This document shows positions 10,741-21,611 of a stretch of 40,301 nt of DNA, one piece after another (position 1 is the stretch's first letter; each line of letters opens with the position of its first letter). The translations under genes and the position numbers were made by a program. Origin of the DNA: Nemertoderma westbladi (Eukaryota > Xenacoelomorpha > Nemertodermatida > Nemertodermatidae); assembly GCA_032718475.1 (NCBI GenBank), contig JAUCBJ010001754.1:1-40301 (forward strand), given 5' to 3'. The notes beneath the pieces are model-generated. The model was not told the origin of the DNA, searched no databases, and saw only the letters and a program-made list of their open reading frames with translations.

Positions 10741-12592
10741 CACTCCGTATTTAACTCAGTGATTCCCATTAATTCAGAACCATTATTGGCTGGTGGGGTA
10801 ACACTCTGTAGTTAACTCAGTGATTCCCATTAATTCGGCGGAACCATTGGTTGGCGGGGTACCACTCTGTTGTTAACTGAATTATTTCCATTAATTATGA
10901 ACCATTACGTTCGGGGTACCACTCTGTAGTTAACTCGGAGATTCCCATTAATTCGGAACCATTATTGGCTGGCTGGGTACCACTCTGTAGTTACCTCGGT
11001 GATACCCATTATTTCGGAACCATTGTTGGCTGTTGGGGTACCACTCTTTAGTTAACTCGGTGATTCCCATTAATTCGGAACCATTATTGGCTGGCGGTGT
11101 ACGCCACTCTGTAGTTAACTCGGTGATTCCCATTAATTCGGAACCATTATTGGCTGGCGGTGTACGCCACTCTGTAGTTAACTCGGTGATTCCCATTAAT
11201 TCGGAACCATTATTGGCTGGTGGGCTCCCACTCTGTAGTTAACTCAGTGTTTCCTATTAATTCGGAACCATTGGCTGGCGTGGTACCACTCTGTAGTTAA
11301 CTCAGTAATTCCCATTAATTCAGAACCATTATTGGCTGGCGTGGTACCATTCTGTAGTTAACTCGGTGATTCCCATTAATTCGGTGGAACCATTGGCTGA
11401 CGGGGTACCACTCTGTAGTTATCTCAATGATTCCCATTAATTTTGAACCATTGGTTGACGGGGTACCACTCTTTAGTTAACTCAGTGATTCCCATTAATT
11501 CGGCGGAACCATTGGTTGGCGGGGTACCACTCTGTTGTTAACTGAATTATTTCCATTAATTATGAACCATTAGGTTCGGGGTACCACTCTGTAGTTAACT
11601 CGGTGATTCCCATTAATTCGGAACCAATATTGGCTGGCTGGGTACCACTCTGTAGTTAACTCGGTGATTCCCATTAATTCGGAACCATTGTTGGCTGGTG
11701 GGGTACCACTCTTTAGTTAACTCGGCGATTCCCATTAATTCAGAACCATTATTTGGTAGGCGGGGTACCACTCTGTAGTTAACTCGGTGATTCCCATTAA
11801 TTCGGAACCATTATTGGCTGGCGGTGTACGCCACTCTGTAGTTTACTCGGTGATTCCCATTAATTCGGAACCATTATTGGCTGGCGGGCTCCCACTCTGT
11901 AGTTAACTCAGTGATTCCCATTAATTCGGCGGAACCATTGGCTGACGGGGTACCACTCTGTAGTTAACTCAATTATTCCCATTAATAAGGAAACATTAGC
12001 TCACGGTGTACCCACTCTGTAGTTATCTCAATGATTCCAATTAATTCTGAACCATTTGTTTACGGGGTACCACTCCGTAGTTAACTCGGTGATTCCCATT
12101 AATTCAGAATCATTATTGGCTGGCGTGGTACCATTCTGTAGTTAACTCAGTGATTCCTATTAATTCAGCACCATTATTGGCTGGTGGGGTACCACTCTGT
12201 AGTTAACTCAGTGGTTCGCATTAATTTGGAACCAGTATTGGCTGGCGGGGTACCACTCTGTAGTTAACTCAGTGATTCCCATTAATTCAGAACCATTATT
12301 GGCTGACGGCGTACCACTCTGTAGTTAACTCAGTGATTCGCATTAATTCGGAACCATTATTGGCTGGCGGGGTACAACTCTGTAGTTAACTCAGTGATTC
12401 CCATTAATTCAGAACCATCATTGGCTGGCGTGGTACCATTCTGTAGTTAACTCAGTGATTCCCATTAATTCGGAACCATTATTGGCTGACGGCGTACCAC
12501 TCTGTAGTTAACTCATTGATTCCCATTATTTCGGAACCATTGGCTAACGGGGTACCAATCTGTGGTTAAGTCAGCGATTCCTATTAATTCGG

Positions 12593-13002
12593 AATTAATA
12601 AATAGTAATGAGTATGAAGATACTATACTGTTTAGAAAATAGTTATATTTCCGTACCCAACTGATACACATCTGTATTATTAGAAACATTGATCGATAAA
12701 CCACATTTGGTTACTTTGCAAAGGAACTAATGTATCTACCGTTGTCTGTCTGTCACATAATATTTGAAGGCAAATGACTCAGTCAATCTTTAATGAAATT
12801 AAAACAAAATATTTCGTAAATGTTCCCACGAGCATCTTCATCTTCTTCTTGTGTTACAGTGTAGCCAAATCTTGGAATTCATACCATCTTGTATCGCAAC
12901 AAAAATCGCTTAAGAATAATGGACTACATAGCTTGCGATGGCAGCAATCCTGGGGAAGGACAAGGGAATCATTTGATTATGCGGTTTGGTTTATTCTTAC
13001 AA
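12593..13002. other. Unique intergenic DNA, no gene seen
   Basis: AT-rich sequence between the end of the minisatellite and a TTAA-flanked element. The small open frames here have no recognisable domain or coding look, and the longest runs into a G-run. Confidence 0.5.
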
Positions 13003-13776
13003 TTAAGGGGGGGGGGGGGGGGGGGGTATACCCCCCCTCCCCATAAACCTTTTTTTAAAATGGCTGTCAATTAGGGTTAAATGATAATATTGCTATTTTG
13101 TCATGGTCAACCACTGTATGGAAGGCCAAATAGCCTTTATAGTAAAATTTGAAATTTGTATCCCCCCTAGCGGCTGGTGGCGGAATTAAAGATTGCACTA
13201 AAATTGCTACTAGTCCCTCAATTTTGGTCCAAAATTCTTTAAACCAACCTTTTTGGACTCAGCGTCATCGACTCTACAAATGCTATCTTATATATAATTT
13301 TTAATTAGCCAATTTTATTTTAATTAAGTAATTTAATTTTAAAAATGGCTAATTAGAAAAAATGGTAATATTTATCAAAATTCCATAAGATAACTATTAA
13401 AGAGCTTCCAAAGCTCGTTCGAATGAGCCATAAACGAAGAAAATTGGTTCAAAAATGACGGATGAGTAGTAATTTGAAAATGAAAAATGTCATTCCGAGA
13501 AAATGCCCTTCATAGTTTAAACCGTCCCGCCAAAATTGGCTGTCTGTGTTCTGGTTGGTTAATTATTTCTGGCACGAAGGATGCACACCAACGAGCTAAA
13601 ATGTTCATTACGGGGGTTTTCGGGGTCGCTGATTTCATTTCCGATGTCAGTTTTAATTTTTGCGGTTTTAGGATTTGTAATCCTCATTAAATTCTACTCT
13701 AGGTGAAATAAAGAAACAATAATTTGAAAATTTTACCTGAGAGGGGGTATACCCCCCCCCCCCCCCCCCCCCTTAA
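13003..13776. mobile_element. Non-autonomous TTAA-flanked element with G-run/C-run ends, copy 1
   Basis: The left end is TTAA (13003-13006), then 20 G, then TATACCCCCCC. The right end is the mirror: GGGGGTATAC, a long C-run, then TTAA (13773-13776). The element proper is 766 bp with G(n)TATAC(n) terminal inverted repeats. It encodes no protein I can recognise. Its middle has a weak palindrome centred near 13330 (GGCTAATTAG arms). TTAA duplication is the hallmark of piggyBac-type transposition, but the family assignment is inference. A second element with the same architecture is at 27813-28761. Confidence 0.7.
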
Positions 13777-13918
13777 TTGTCTTTCTATCGACTCTCTATT
13801 GGCTCTCAGATAAAGTCGTAAGATTAAAGATTTGTTCCCGCATTCCATTCTGATATGGTTAATTAGATTATAGAAAGAGAAGATTATAAAGAACAGTGCA
13901 GTACCGGTACTACCTACC

Positions 13919-14180
13919 ATGGACCCTAAAATAAGGAGAAAATTATTTTTTGTGCTACTAAACATCGTCTGGCGGGCTGCTTAAGAACAGCCAAACCAAA
14001 TATATTTAAAATTCGTCACACAATGGCACTGTAATGGCCAAAAGTGCCTTTTTGCGCCAAAGGCTATTTCTCTTCCAATATTTGTTGAAATTTGTTGAAA
14101 TTTAGAAATACAATAATGCATACAAGAGCATTTCATGCAAAATTTGTTCAGAAGATTTATGGACCCACCCAAGTATAAAA
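13919..14180. mobile_element. Fragment related to the interior of the 27.8-kb TTAA element
   Basis: From 13919 to about 14106 the sequence runs parallel to 27884-28073. Shared blocks include ATTATTTTTTGTGCTACTAA, CATCGTCTGG, TAATGGCCAAAAGTGCCTTT and TTGCGCCAAAGG. Similarity then fades through a TTTGTTCAGAAGA block. This fragment lacks the G-run end, so it is a broken copy lying next to an intact short element. No protein is encoded. Confidence 0.75.
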
Positions 14181-14844
14181 CTGAGATAAAACCTGTTTTA
14201 CAGTACCGCTTGAAGTGGGTCTTACCGAAAGTTTAGTGTGCTCCCTAGACTAGCGACTTTACGAATCTGCCAAGATATATACGGGTCATGCTATGTGCTT
14301 GATTCATCTGCACTGATCATATTACATTGTAAATCTGCACGATCATAGATCAGTGATACAGGATTTTGATAAATAAACGAACACCCTGGATCACAGAGAT
14401 CCGGGATTTTGAAAAATAAACGAACTCACTGGATTATACAGGATTAAAGAGATACAGTTTAAAACATGTAGATTTGGCATCTTACTGTATTAGTCAGTTA
14501 ATTTATTTCGCTCAGACAAAAGGTTTTTATTGAAAAAATATGCTTCAAAAATATCGAGATAGACAGTTTTGGTCGCCCCCATTTCTTTTGCTTTTGGTTT
14601 TCAAGCTTCAGGACCCGGATAAAAGGATGCGCCTTGAAATTCTGATTCCATATATATAAATATGTCATTTTCGTCTTAAATAGACATAAACGGTTTTAGA
14701 ATATAAGGGCCGCAATGAATGTTAAGAATATGTAATAAATTAGACTAAAAGGAGCAGTCTTCGCCCTTAAAATGATTATCGTTCGCCCGGCGGAATCCTG
14801 CGCCCGCAGGCAATCACCGCCCGCGAGCAACCTTCGTACAATAA
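14181..14844. other. Intergenic DNA with a short tandem duplication
   Basis: No gene is seen. At about 14358-14445 a unit of roughly 48 bp containing AAATAAACGAAC and CTGGAT is present in two to three diverged copies. A GC-richer patch lies at about 14775-14830. Confidence 0.5.
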
Positions 14845-15040
14845 ACAATTATTGTTTTGGTTAGAGAAAGCCGCTTCTCTATCCTGCCCTTTTCCCTCAA
14901 TTTTTTAACAACATCGTTTATTGTTTTAGTTAGAGTAGCCGCTTCTGTATCCTGCCCTTTTCCCTCAATTGGTAACAACATCGTTTATTGTTTTGGTTAG
15001 CTGTAACCTGCTCCTTTCTTCCCCCAATTGGTAAATAAAA
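14845..15040 (+). repeat. Short array of the 68-bp satellite, about 3 copies
   Basis: Three diverged copies of the unit built from TTTATTGTTTTGGTTAG, a CGCCTCTGTAACCTGCTCC-like block and TTTCCCTCAATTGGTAA. It is the same family and orientation as the long array at 25255-26515, about 10.5 kb away. The flanks on either side do not match the flanks of that array. Confidence 0.85.
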
Positions 15041-17262
15041 TTAGGTGTTGATTGTTTAGAAGGTTTGTCGCTGGCGAAGGTTTCACCATGGCGAATATTT
15101 CCCGCGGGTGAAGATAGCACCCATCCGTCCCTACCCTACGTATATAAAATGGATGCTAGAATATTTATTAAATTAACGAAAACACACCATTCATAATATT
15201 GTCCGTTGCACACAATTCAAAGGACTACTGTAGGCCTATTCTTTTATTGACAATGAAATAACTTGCTTAAACTAGTGATATTATTGTCAATTTATTGAGG
15301 TCCCTTTAATCGCAGTAAGGAGCATAACGTCGACGTCGAATTAGTGAACCAATTAGTGCGAAAAAATTTCCGCAGTGTTGCAATGAGTAGTTTTCTGTGC
15401 ATTAATCACACCCTCCACCACGTGCAACACACTTTACACAGTGTTCATCACCATGTTAATGTTAAGTGGTTAATCAAAGCTGCTTGGTAAGGTTAAGAGC
15501 AAATGGGGAAATAATGTAAACCCCAATAAAGAAACCCTAATTATGTATAATAATATATGTTAACATGGCAACCAACGAACACCACGCTCCTTTTGGGTCT
15601 ATCCAAAATCCGCTCTTCCTTACCTTATTGTGTTGATTGGTTATATCTTCCCATAAAAGATAGAAAAATAGCGCGCCATATTTCGAATATTTTATCCGAC
15701 AACAAAAGCCGATATTCTTATGTTTCATTAAAAATAAAATTACAGAACTTCAACTCGCCGATTGTTTTACGAAGAATATAAACGTTCGGTCTATTGTCGT
15801 GATACACGTGGATGCGGTTCAATCCAGTCGGAAAACCAGAATTTATATCGAATTGTCCCCTTATTAGTCGACCTTTGCCATTAGATTAATCCACTTGTGG
15901 GTGCATTCATGAATAACATTGGCCATGCTCTATAGTTATGAAAGCAACCATCCTACAGTATGTTATTCTATTGGCCTCTTAAAATTTATAGTCTACTGTA
16001 ACTGTATATACAATTTATACAAAATCGTTCTGGGCTGTACAGTATGTTTTTTTTCAGAATTTAATGTTTGTTTTTCCCTTCCAGCAATTCACTGCTTCAG
16101 TTTTATACTATTAGACTCTCTTAAAAATATTAGTTTAATGTAAACGCGTTTTCGATGTTCTTTTTTGTTCTTACGTTAACGAACTTAAGAGTGATTTTTG
16201 TTAATCAGATAATCGTATTGTTGTGGGGAGAGCCGCGAAAGTAAGCGGGCTTAGCATACGGGTACCACTAACTCAATCGGTGAGTCTGTTTATCTGTTGC
16301 GTTCAATTTTTAAACGTTAATAACTCAGCCAATCTTAGATTAATTCTAACCAAACTTGGTATACAAGTAGCCTTGCAAAAATTTAGAAATTTTCTAAGCT
16401 GAATTTGCGTGTGGCCTTCGAGAAGCTAAGATAAAAGCAGTTAATTACTGTAGTTAATTAAGTTGGTTACGGTAAAAAACATGACTTTTTTTGCTTGCAT
16501 GATGCGAAAGGAGCCTACACTAATAAGACAGTGTGCTTACTGTTTATTTAGCAAAAAATAATTCGTTGTTGCCATGGAAAATAAATTTAATAATATTTCA
16601 GTTTTAATATTTCTTACAAATTGGGTTACCTCCACGCCTAAAATATTTTACTTTTAAAACCCGCCAATTCTCTGTCAATACCTGTGTGATACCAATACCA
16701 ATACAATCCTCTGTGCGCCTTTGGGTAGGGGTTAAGAGGGGGGTTGAAGGGGAGGAACTTTCCGTCTTCTGTGATTTATGGGCGGTTAGGTTAAATTTCT
16801 TAAATACCGATTTTGTGATAGAATAGCTCAATTTTTTAACTTGTATCTCATAACTGAATCTCGTTCAATTCAATTCAATTTTATTTTTGTTGATTATAAG
16901 TATAGATTAGAGCACAACACAAGTTGACCAATATTAATTTTTTAAAAGCTTTTGCGGCAAAAATGTATCTTTTTGGACAATACGCGAACTACTATAAACG
17001 CAACAATATCTCAAGGTAGTTGAGAACATTATAAACTTACGCCTTCTTGCTTTTACTTTTGGTATATGACTCTGTTAACGAAATTACTCAAAAACTGAAC
17101 CCTGGTTTCTTTGTCTCCGTAGCCCCTGTGATTTCCAAACGACCAATGAACGCAATCACCTTTTCACCTTTTCTCTCGTTTTCGTTACCCCAACTTTTCA
17201 ATCTATATATTGCAAATACCTTTCAAATAAACCTAAATGTAGATGTCAATATATTAGCAGGG
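15041..17262. other. Intergenic DNA, no gene seen
   Basis: No frame longer than about 75 codons and no recognisable domain. A TATATAAAA box at about 15140-15148 is a possible promoter element, but nothing convincing lies downstream. There are CAATT repeats at about 16866-16882. The region is otherwise AT-rich and unremarkable. Confidence 0.5.
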
Positions 17263-17417
17263 ATGTGAAATGTTTGGAAATTTCCGGAATTTCCTATACA
17301 TTTTTCCGGAAATTTCCTATACATTTTAGGATTTTCGGTAAATTTCCTATTTTATTACAACATGACCCGTAATATAGTGTCATTTTCTGATGACACGGAC
17401 CCCCCCCCCCCCCCCCC
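17263..17417. repeat. Short GGAAATTTCC repeats followed by a C-run
   Basis: Between 17274 and 17352 a motif GGAAATTTCCTATACATTTT and its half-copies are tandemly repeated about three times, and the motif itself is dyad-symmetric. An 18-base C-run follows at 17400-17417. The start CAGGGATGTGAAA resembles ends of some hAT-type elements, but I could not find a matching opposite end. Confidence 0.5.
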
Positions 17418-17479
17418 AGATTTTTCTACAAATCTTTATCATATTGCTTGAAATTTGAAACACAACTAGTTCCACTCAG

Positions 17480-18157
17480 CGTCAATGTCCAAATGAAGCC
17501 GGAATTTTCGATTTTTCCTGTAAATTTTTTCATAAGCATTTTAAAAAAGTGTATTTTGCGAAATTGCACATCTCCTATCGTCGCCATTCTTCAGATTAGC
17601 ATCGGTTTGTAGATATCAATGGAAAGAGAGTTACAAGGATTCCTAATATGTAACAATATCTGAGTTTCGTTTAGAAACAGCTGAGATATAGGTGTTCAAA
17701 GATTGCAATAATTATTGTTCTCTGCAGGCCATTTATTCTATTAAATAAATACACATTGTTCTGGAACATTTTGTTTATGTATATGAATAGCTACGCAATA
17801 GAGTTTATTGTATAGGCATAACGCTGTTGCCAACCAACTCATAAAACAAATAACACGTTCTAGAATATTGTGTATTTATTAAAAAGAATAAATGGCGTTC
17901 AGCGCGAACGATAATTCTTGCAATCTTTGAACGCCTATATCTCAGCTGTTTCTAAACGAAACTCAGATATTGTTACATATTTGGAATCCTTGTTACGCAA
18001 ACTTTCCAATGATATCTACAAACCGAGACCAATAATGTAAAGAATATCGACGATAGGAGATGTGCAATTTCGCAAAAGACACACATAAGAGTTTAAAACG
18101 CTTATAAAAAAATTTACAGGCAAAATCGAAAAATCGGGCTTCATGTGGACATCGACG
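17480..18157. mobile_element. Foldback (long inverted repeat) element, about 680 bp
   Basis: The two halves are reverse complements with moderate divergence. The left arm opens CGTCAATGTCCAAATGAAG and the right arm closes CTTCATGTGGACATCGACG. Inner matches include GAAATTGCACATCTCCTATC with its mirror near 18060, and AACAATATCTGAGTTTCGTT with its mirror near 17960. The arms are about 280-300 bp around a centre near 17815. No protein is encoded. The right end abuts the LINE reading frame at 18158. I found no clear target duplication, so the transposon class is unknown. Confidence 0.8.
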
Positions 18158-18949
18158 GTATGATATACAATAGGATTCTATTAAATCGCATCAGGGATCC
18201 CATTGAGAGACTGCTCCGTGGAAATCAGAACGGGTTCCGTAAAGGTCGTGGGACAATGGAGCCCATTTTGGCACTTAGAAGGATAATTGAAGAATTATCA
18301 AAAAAGAAAGACAGGCATTTGGCTGTTATCTTTGTTGACTTCTTCAAGGCCTTTGATTCAGTCTCTCGCTCACGTATGTTCAGCATACTTTCATTACATG
18401 GGATTCCTGATGAAATTATTGCAGCAATCAGATCAGTATACGATGGTTCGACAACATTTGTGTCTACTGTTGACGGTGACACAGAACCATTTGAAGTGTT
18501 ATGGGGCGTCCTCCAAGGAGACACACTTGCACCATTCTTGTTCATTATTGTGGTTGACTATGTTCTACACATGTCCTTAGATCATCATAATGATGATGGG
18601 GTGATGATAAATCCACCTACTGGCTCCAGAAGTCGAGGAAATCCTGCCAAGTACCTAACTGATCTGGACTTTGCTGATGACTTAGAAGTACTCTCACAAT
18701 CATTAGAGGGAGCCCAACGGCTCCTCAGCTCATTAGAACATGCTGCTTCTAGTGTTGGTCTTTTTATTAACTACCCAAAGACCAAAATTTTGACAGTTAA
18801 CTTTGAAAGTCCTCAGCAAGTCTCTGATCGGATGAGCATAAGCTCAAAGGATGGTATGCTTGAGCATGTGGACGACTTCTGTTACCTGGGATCATGGATC
18901 CGGAAGTCAGGTGAGGACCTTCGAATACGTAAGGGAAAGGCATGGGCAG
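18158..18949 (+). pseudogene. LINE reverse transcriptase, 5'-truncated first part
   Basis: Part of the reverse transcriptase of a non-LTR retrotransposon, the enzyme that copies LINE RNA into DNA at the target site. The first in-frame ATG is 18160; residues before it come from the adjacent foldback element. Numbering from the upstream in-frame GTG at 18145: GF-x-KGR near 30-35, catalytic motif FVDFFKAFD at 63-71 (Asp65), LQGDTLAP at 123-130, and the catalytic FADD box at 176-179, followed by the thumb region. The endonuclease and N-terminal half are missing. The frame is open up to the target site of an inserted hAT-like element at 18950, where it meets a stop (TGA 18955-18957) inside that element. 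It continues in the same frame at 21612. Confidence 0.85.
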
Positions 18950-20130
18950 TAGGGTGAGTGAAAAAAAAAAATTTCTTTACTTTTAAGGCACTATTTGAAG
19001 CACTATTTTTCTGATGCCAAATCGGTCTAAACTAACATTGCAAAAAAAAATTTTTGATTTTGAAAAATTCTAAGCGGGCCTCACGACACTTGAAAATTTC
19101 AAATTTTTGGGAAGGCAATGTCAGTTTTGAAATTCTTAAATATTTTGTATTTTTGATAAAAGTTAAGGAAGATGCAAATATTTAATGTCAAATAGGTTGG
19201 AAACAAACACAAAATGTGAAATTGTGATTTTCATATAAATCTAACCCAGCCTCATGGCGTTTAAAATTTTGCCCAAATTTAGCCCTAAAAATACAGCAAA
19301 CCTACTTCGTAGTCTGTATAGTTGAAATCGATTGACTGTGATTTGGAGTTCTACTTCCTGAGTGAAAACGAAGTCCCCTGATTTGATCACAACTATATTT
19401 CAATACTAGAAACCCAGCTAGCTGGCTGTGAATTTGCCTTTGGATCAAATTCCCAATAAGTATATTATAAACAACAGTAGGCCTAGGTCTAGGAAGAAGG
19501 ATAATTCTAAATTAGGAAAACACTAGTAAAACACTAGAAAAACATATGAAAAACACTGTAAAGCACCCGGAAAACATTAAAATTATTGATCAACAGGAAA
19601 TTTAATACATCGATTACACTGAATTGGTAATCTTAAATGTACTCCTCGCATAGTACACGTTAAGTAATCTCCGTAAAACATAGGGAAAACACTATAAACC
19701 CTCTGGACAACAGTGAAATTTTACCTATATTTCGCTAGAAAGCGGGGTAGCTCAATTGGCTGAGCGCCAGGCCTTCAATTGATTGGTTGTAGGTTCAGCC
19801 CCACCAGGGTCCACTCAGCCGCCTTTCATCCACTGGGGTCGATAAATTGAGTACCAGTTAAATAACTGGGAGCAAATCTTGGGGTAATAGTAGCGCCCAC
19901 CCCTACCCTCGGTAGCATCTATCGAAAGAGGAGCCTTCGGGTCGCCTTAACTGTTTGCTTGATATGCTGCTAATAATACTAGGTGAAAGAAGAAACCAAT
20001 CAGCATGCATTTCAGCACTATCCTTGTTTTACTGGTCAGCCAGTAGTACCAGTGTTGATGTATTCTGGTATTACATAGTGTATTCCAGTATTGTTAGTGT
20101 TAGATCAATTCATCTGCTAAATGTTGGCAG
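18950..20130 (+). repeat. Left inverted-repeat arm of the hAT-like element
   Basis: This arm matches the right arm from the terminus inward, through the A-run, the TAGTCTGTATAGTTGAAATC region and the CATTTCAGC...ACTGGTCAGCC region, and fades near 20130. It is longer than the right arm because a SINE of about 220 bp is inserted at 19740-19960. Confidence 0.85.
19740..19960 (+). mobile_element. tRNA-derived SINE
   Basis: The head is tRNA-like. The A box lies in GGGTAGCTCAATTGGCTGAG (about 19744-19763), and the B box in GTTGTAGGTTCAGCCCC (about 19787-19803); these form an internal RNA polymerase III promoter. The body continues with CCTTTCATCC, GGGGTCGATAAATTGAGTACC and AGTTAAATAACTGGG. That resembles the conserved central domain seen in many metazoan tRNA-SINEs, such as cephalopod ones (from memory, not searched). 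Imperfect repeats ATATTTCGCTAGAAA before and ATATGCTGCTAATAA after look like a decayed target duplication. The right arm of the host hAT element lacks it, giving the empty site. Confidence 0.8.
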
Positions 20131-20609
20131 TTGAAGTGCAGAAGTTGTGGTATTTATTATTAAGGATACCATTCATACCAGAAAACCGAACTGACTAGAA
20201 AATCATGTGTGATGTGTTCTAGATCTTGCATCCGCGCTTCTAGCCACACTGGTATGCCACTTCACTACAGTATCTCTGTAGGTAGGACCTAACTGTGGCC
20301 CTCTTGCTGTCTTAATATTAAATACCGCAACATCTGCACTTTAACTGTTCAACATTATTCCATTAATAAAATATAAAATCAGGCGAAGCACAAATGATCA
20401 CAAATTAATTAAGTAGAATAATTAAGATAGAAGCACAGGTTAACAATAAATATTTACAATAAAGAAACAGATATGTAATCAGTACATATCTGGGTCAACA
20501 GTCAACACCCCGAATCCCCACCCCATCCCCAAACCCGCGGCCCCGCCACGGCCTCCTACCACACCGGAGACACACAGAGATACTGTTCAACATTTAGCAC
20601 ATGACAAGA
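20131..20609. other. Unpaired centre of the hAT-like element
   Basis: Non-coding spacer between the two arms. It contains a C-rich patch (about 20506-20555, several CCCC blocks) and AT-rich flanks. I see no transposase or other protein. Confidence 0.55.
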
Positions 20610-21603
20610 TCCAACACTAAAAATACTTGAATACTGGAATACACTAATACCAGAATACACCATTTGTGCCTCTACCGGCTGACCAGTAAAACTGTTGAAA
20701 TGCATGCTGATTGGATATTGTTCCTTGGTTGACGGGCAACAATGGTTTCTGTGTAGTATTAGACACTTTCAACTTATTTTTTAGCAGCATATTAGGTAAA
20801 ATTTCATGCTATTTATTGCCAATCATTTTTTCACTGTTTTCTGGACAGTTTATAGTTGTCCTTATGTTTTACGTAGATTACTTAATGGTGTGCTATGCGA
20901 GGAGTACATTTAAGATTACCAATTCAGTGTAATACAGTACATGTATTAAATTTCCTGTTGATCAATGTTTTTACTTTTTCCGGGTGCATTACAGTGTTTT
21001 TCATCTGTTTTTCTAGTGCTTTACTGTTTTACTAGTGTTTTCCTAATTTAGAATTATCCTTCTTCCTATACCTACTGTTGTTTATAATATACTTATTGGG
21101 AATTTGATCCAAATGTAAATTCACAGCCAGCAAGCTACAGTAGGTTTCTAGTATTGAAATATAATTGTAATCAATCAGGGGACTTGGTTTTCCCTCAGGA
21201 AGACTCCAAACCACAGTAAATCGATTTCAACTATAGAGACTACGAAGTAGGTTTGCTGTATTTTAAGGGTGAAATTTGGGAAATTTTGAAAAATTTTAAA
21301 GGCCATGAGGCTGGGGTAGATTTATATGAAAATCACAATTTCACATTTTGTGTTTGTTTCCAACCTATTTGACATTAAATATTTGCATCTTTCTTAACTT
21401 TTATCAAAAATACAAAATATCTGGGATTTTCAAAACTGGCATTGCTTTCTCAAAAATTAGAAATTTTCAAGTGTCGTGAGGCCCGCTTAGAATTTTTCGA
21501 AATCAAAAATTTTTTTTTGCAAAGTTAGTTTAGACCGATTTGGCATCAGAAAAATGGTGCTTCCCTTAAAAATAAAGAAAATTTTTTTTTTCACTCCACC
21601 CTA
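20610..21603 (-). repeat. Right inverted-repeat arm of the hAT-like element
   Basis: Reverse complement of the left arm, without the SINE. It ends CACTCCACCCTA directly before the second ATGGGCAG. Short open frames inside this arm have no recognisable product. Confidence 0.85.
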
Positions 21604-21611
21604 ATGGGCAG

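Larger units (their letters stand above)
7265..12592. repeat. 58-63-bp minisatellite array, right block
   Basis: This continues the array left of the retrotransposon, with roughly 90 more units. Compared with the left block, this side is enriched in longer units ending CCATTATTGGCTGGCG, in units with an added CGG (ATTCGGCGGAACC), and in ATTATTCCC variants. Some runs have 63-bp units. Because 63 is divisible by three, short repetitive open frames appear there on both strands; I treat them as chance. The array decays near 12592 in a unit with several substitutions. Confidence 0.95.
18942..21611. mobile_element. hAT-like non-autonomous element with about 1-kb inverted repeats
   Basis: The element spans 18950-21603 and is flanked by the 8-bp duplication ATGGGCAG (18942-18949 and 21604-21611). 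That duplication matches the hAT target preference nTnnnnAn. The ends are TAGGGTGAGTGAAAA and, inverted, TAGGGTGGAGTGAAAA. The inverted repeats run inward for about 950-1000 bp with small indels. They share blocks such as CTGATGCCAAATCGGTCTAA and AAGCGGGCCTCACGACACTT. No transposase frame is present, so it must have been moved by an enzyme supplied elsewhere. It disrupts the LINE reverse transcriptase. Confidence 0.88.

Noticed and set aside
9499-11242. Repetitive open frames on both strands in the minisatellite (about 60-80 codons, 21-residue repeat)
   Set aside because: They occur only where the unit happens to be 63 bp, a multiple of three. They have no start context or domain and close as soon as unit length changes.
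1056-12592. Regularly spaced repeats that could suggest a CRISPR array
   Set aside because: There are no unique spacers; the whole unit is repeated. The surroundings are eukaryotic retroelements and no cas gene is present.
12774-13074. Two overlapping frames ending in poly-glycine
   Set aside because: The glycine tract comes from the G-run terminus of the TTAA element. The upstream part has no recognisable features.
15140-15148. TATATAAAA as a working promoter
   Set aside because: No convincing coding region or RNA follows, and such boxes are frequent by chance in AT-rich DNA.
18225-18545. 106-codon minus-strand frame
   Set aside because: It is the antisense shadow of the LINE reverse-transcriptase coding sequence.
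19740-19812. Functional tRNA gene
   Set aside because: A and B boxes are present, but a cloverleaf is not well formed, and the sequence continues into a SINE body. A SINE is the better explanation.
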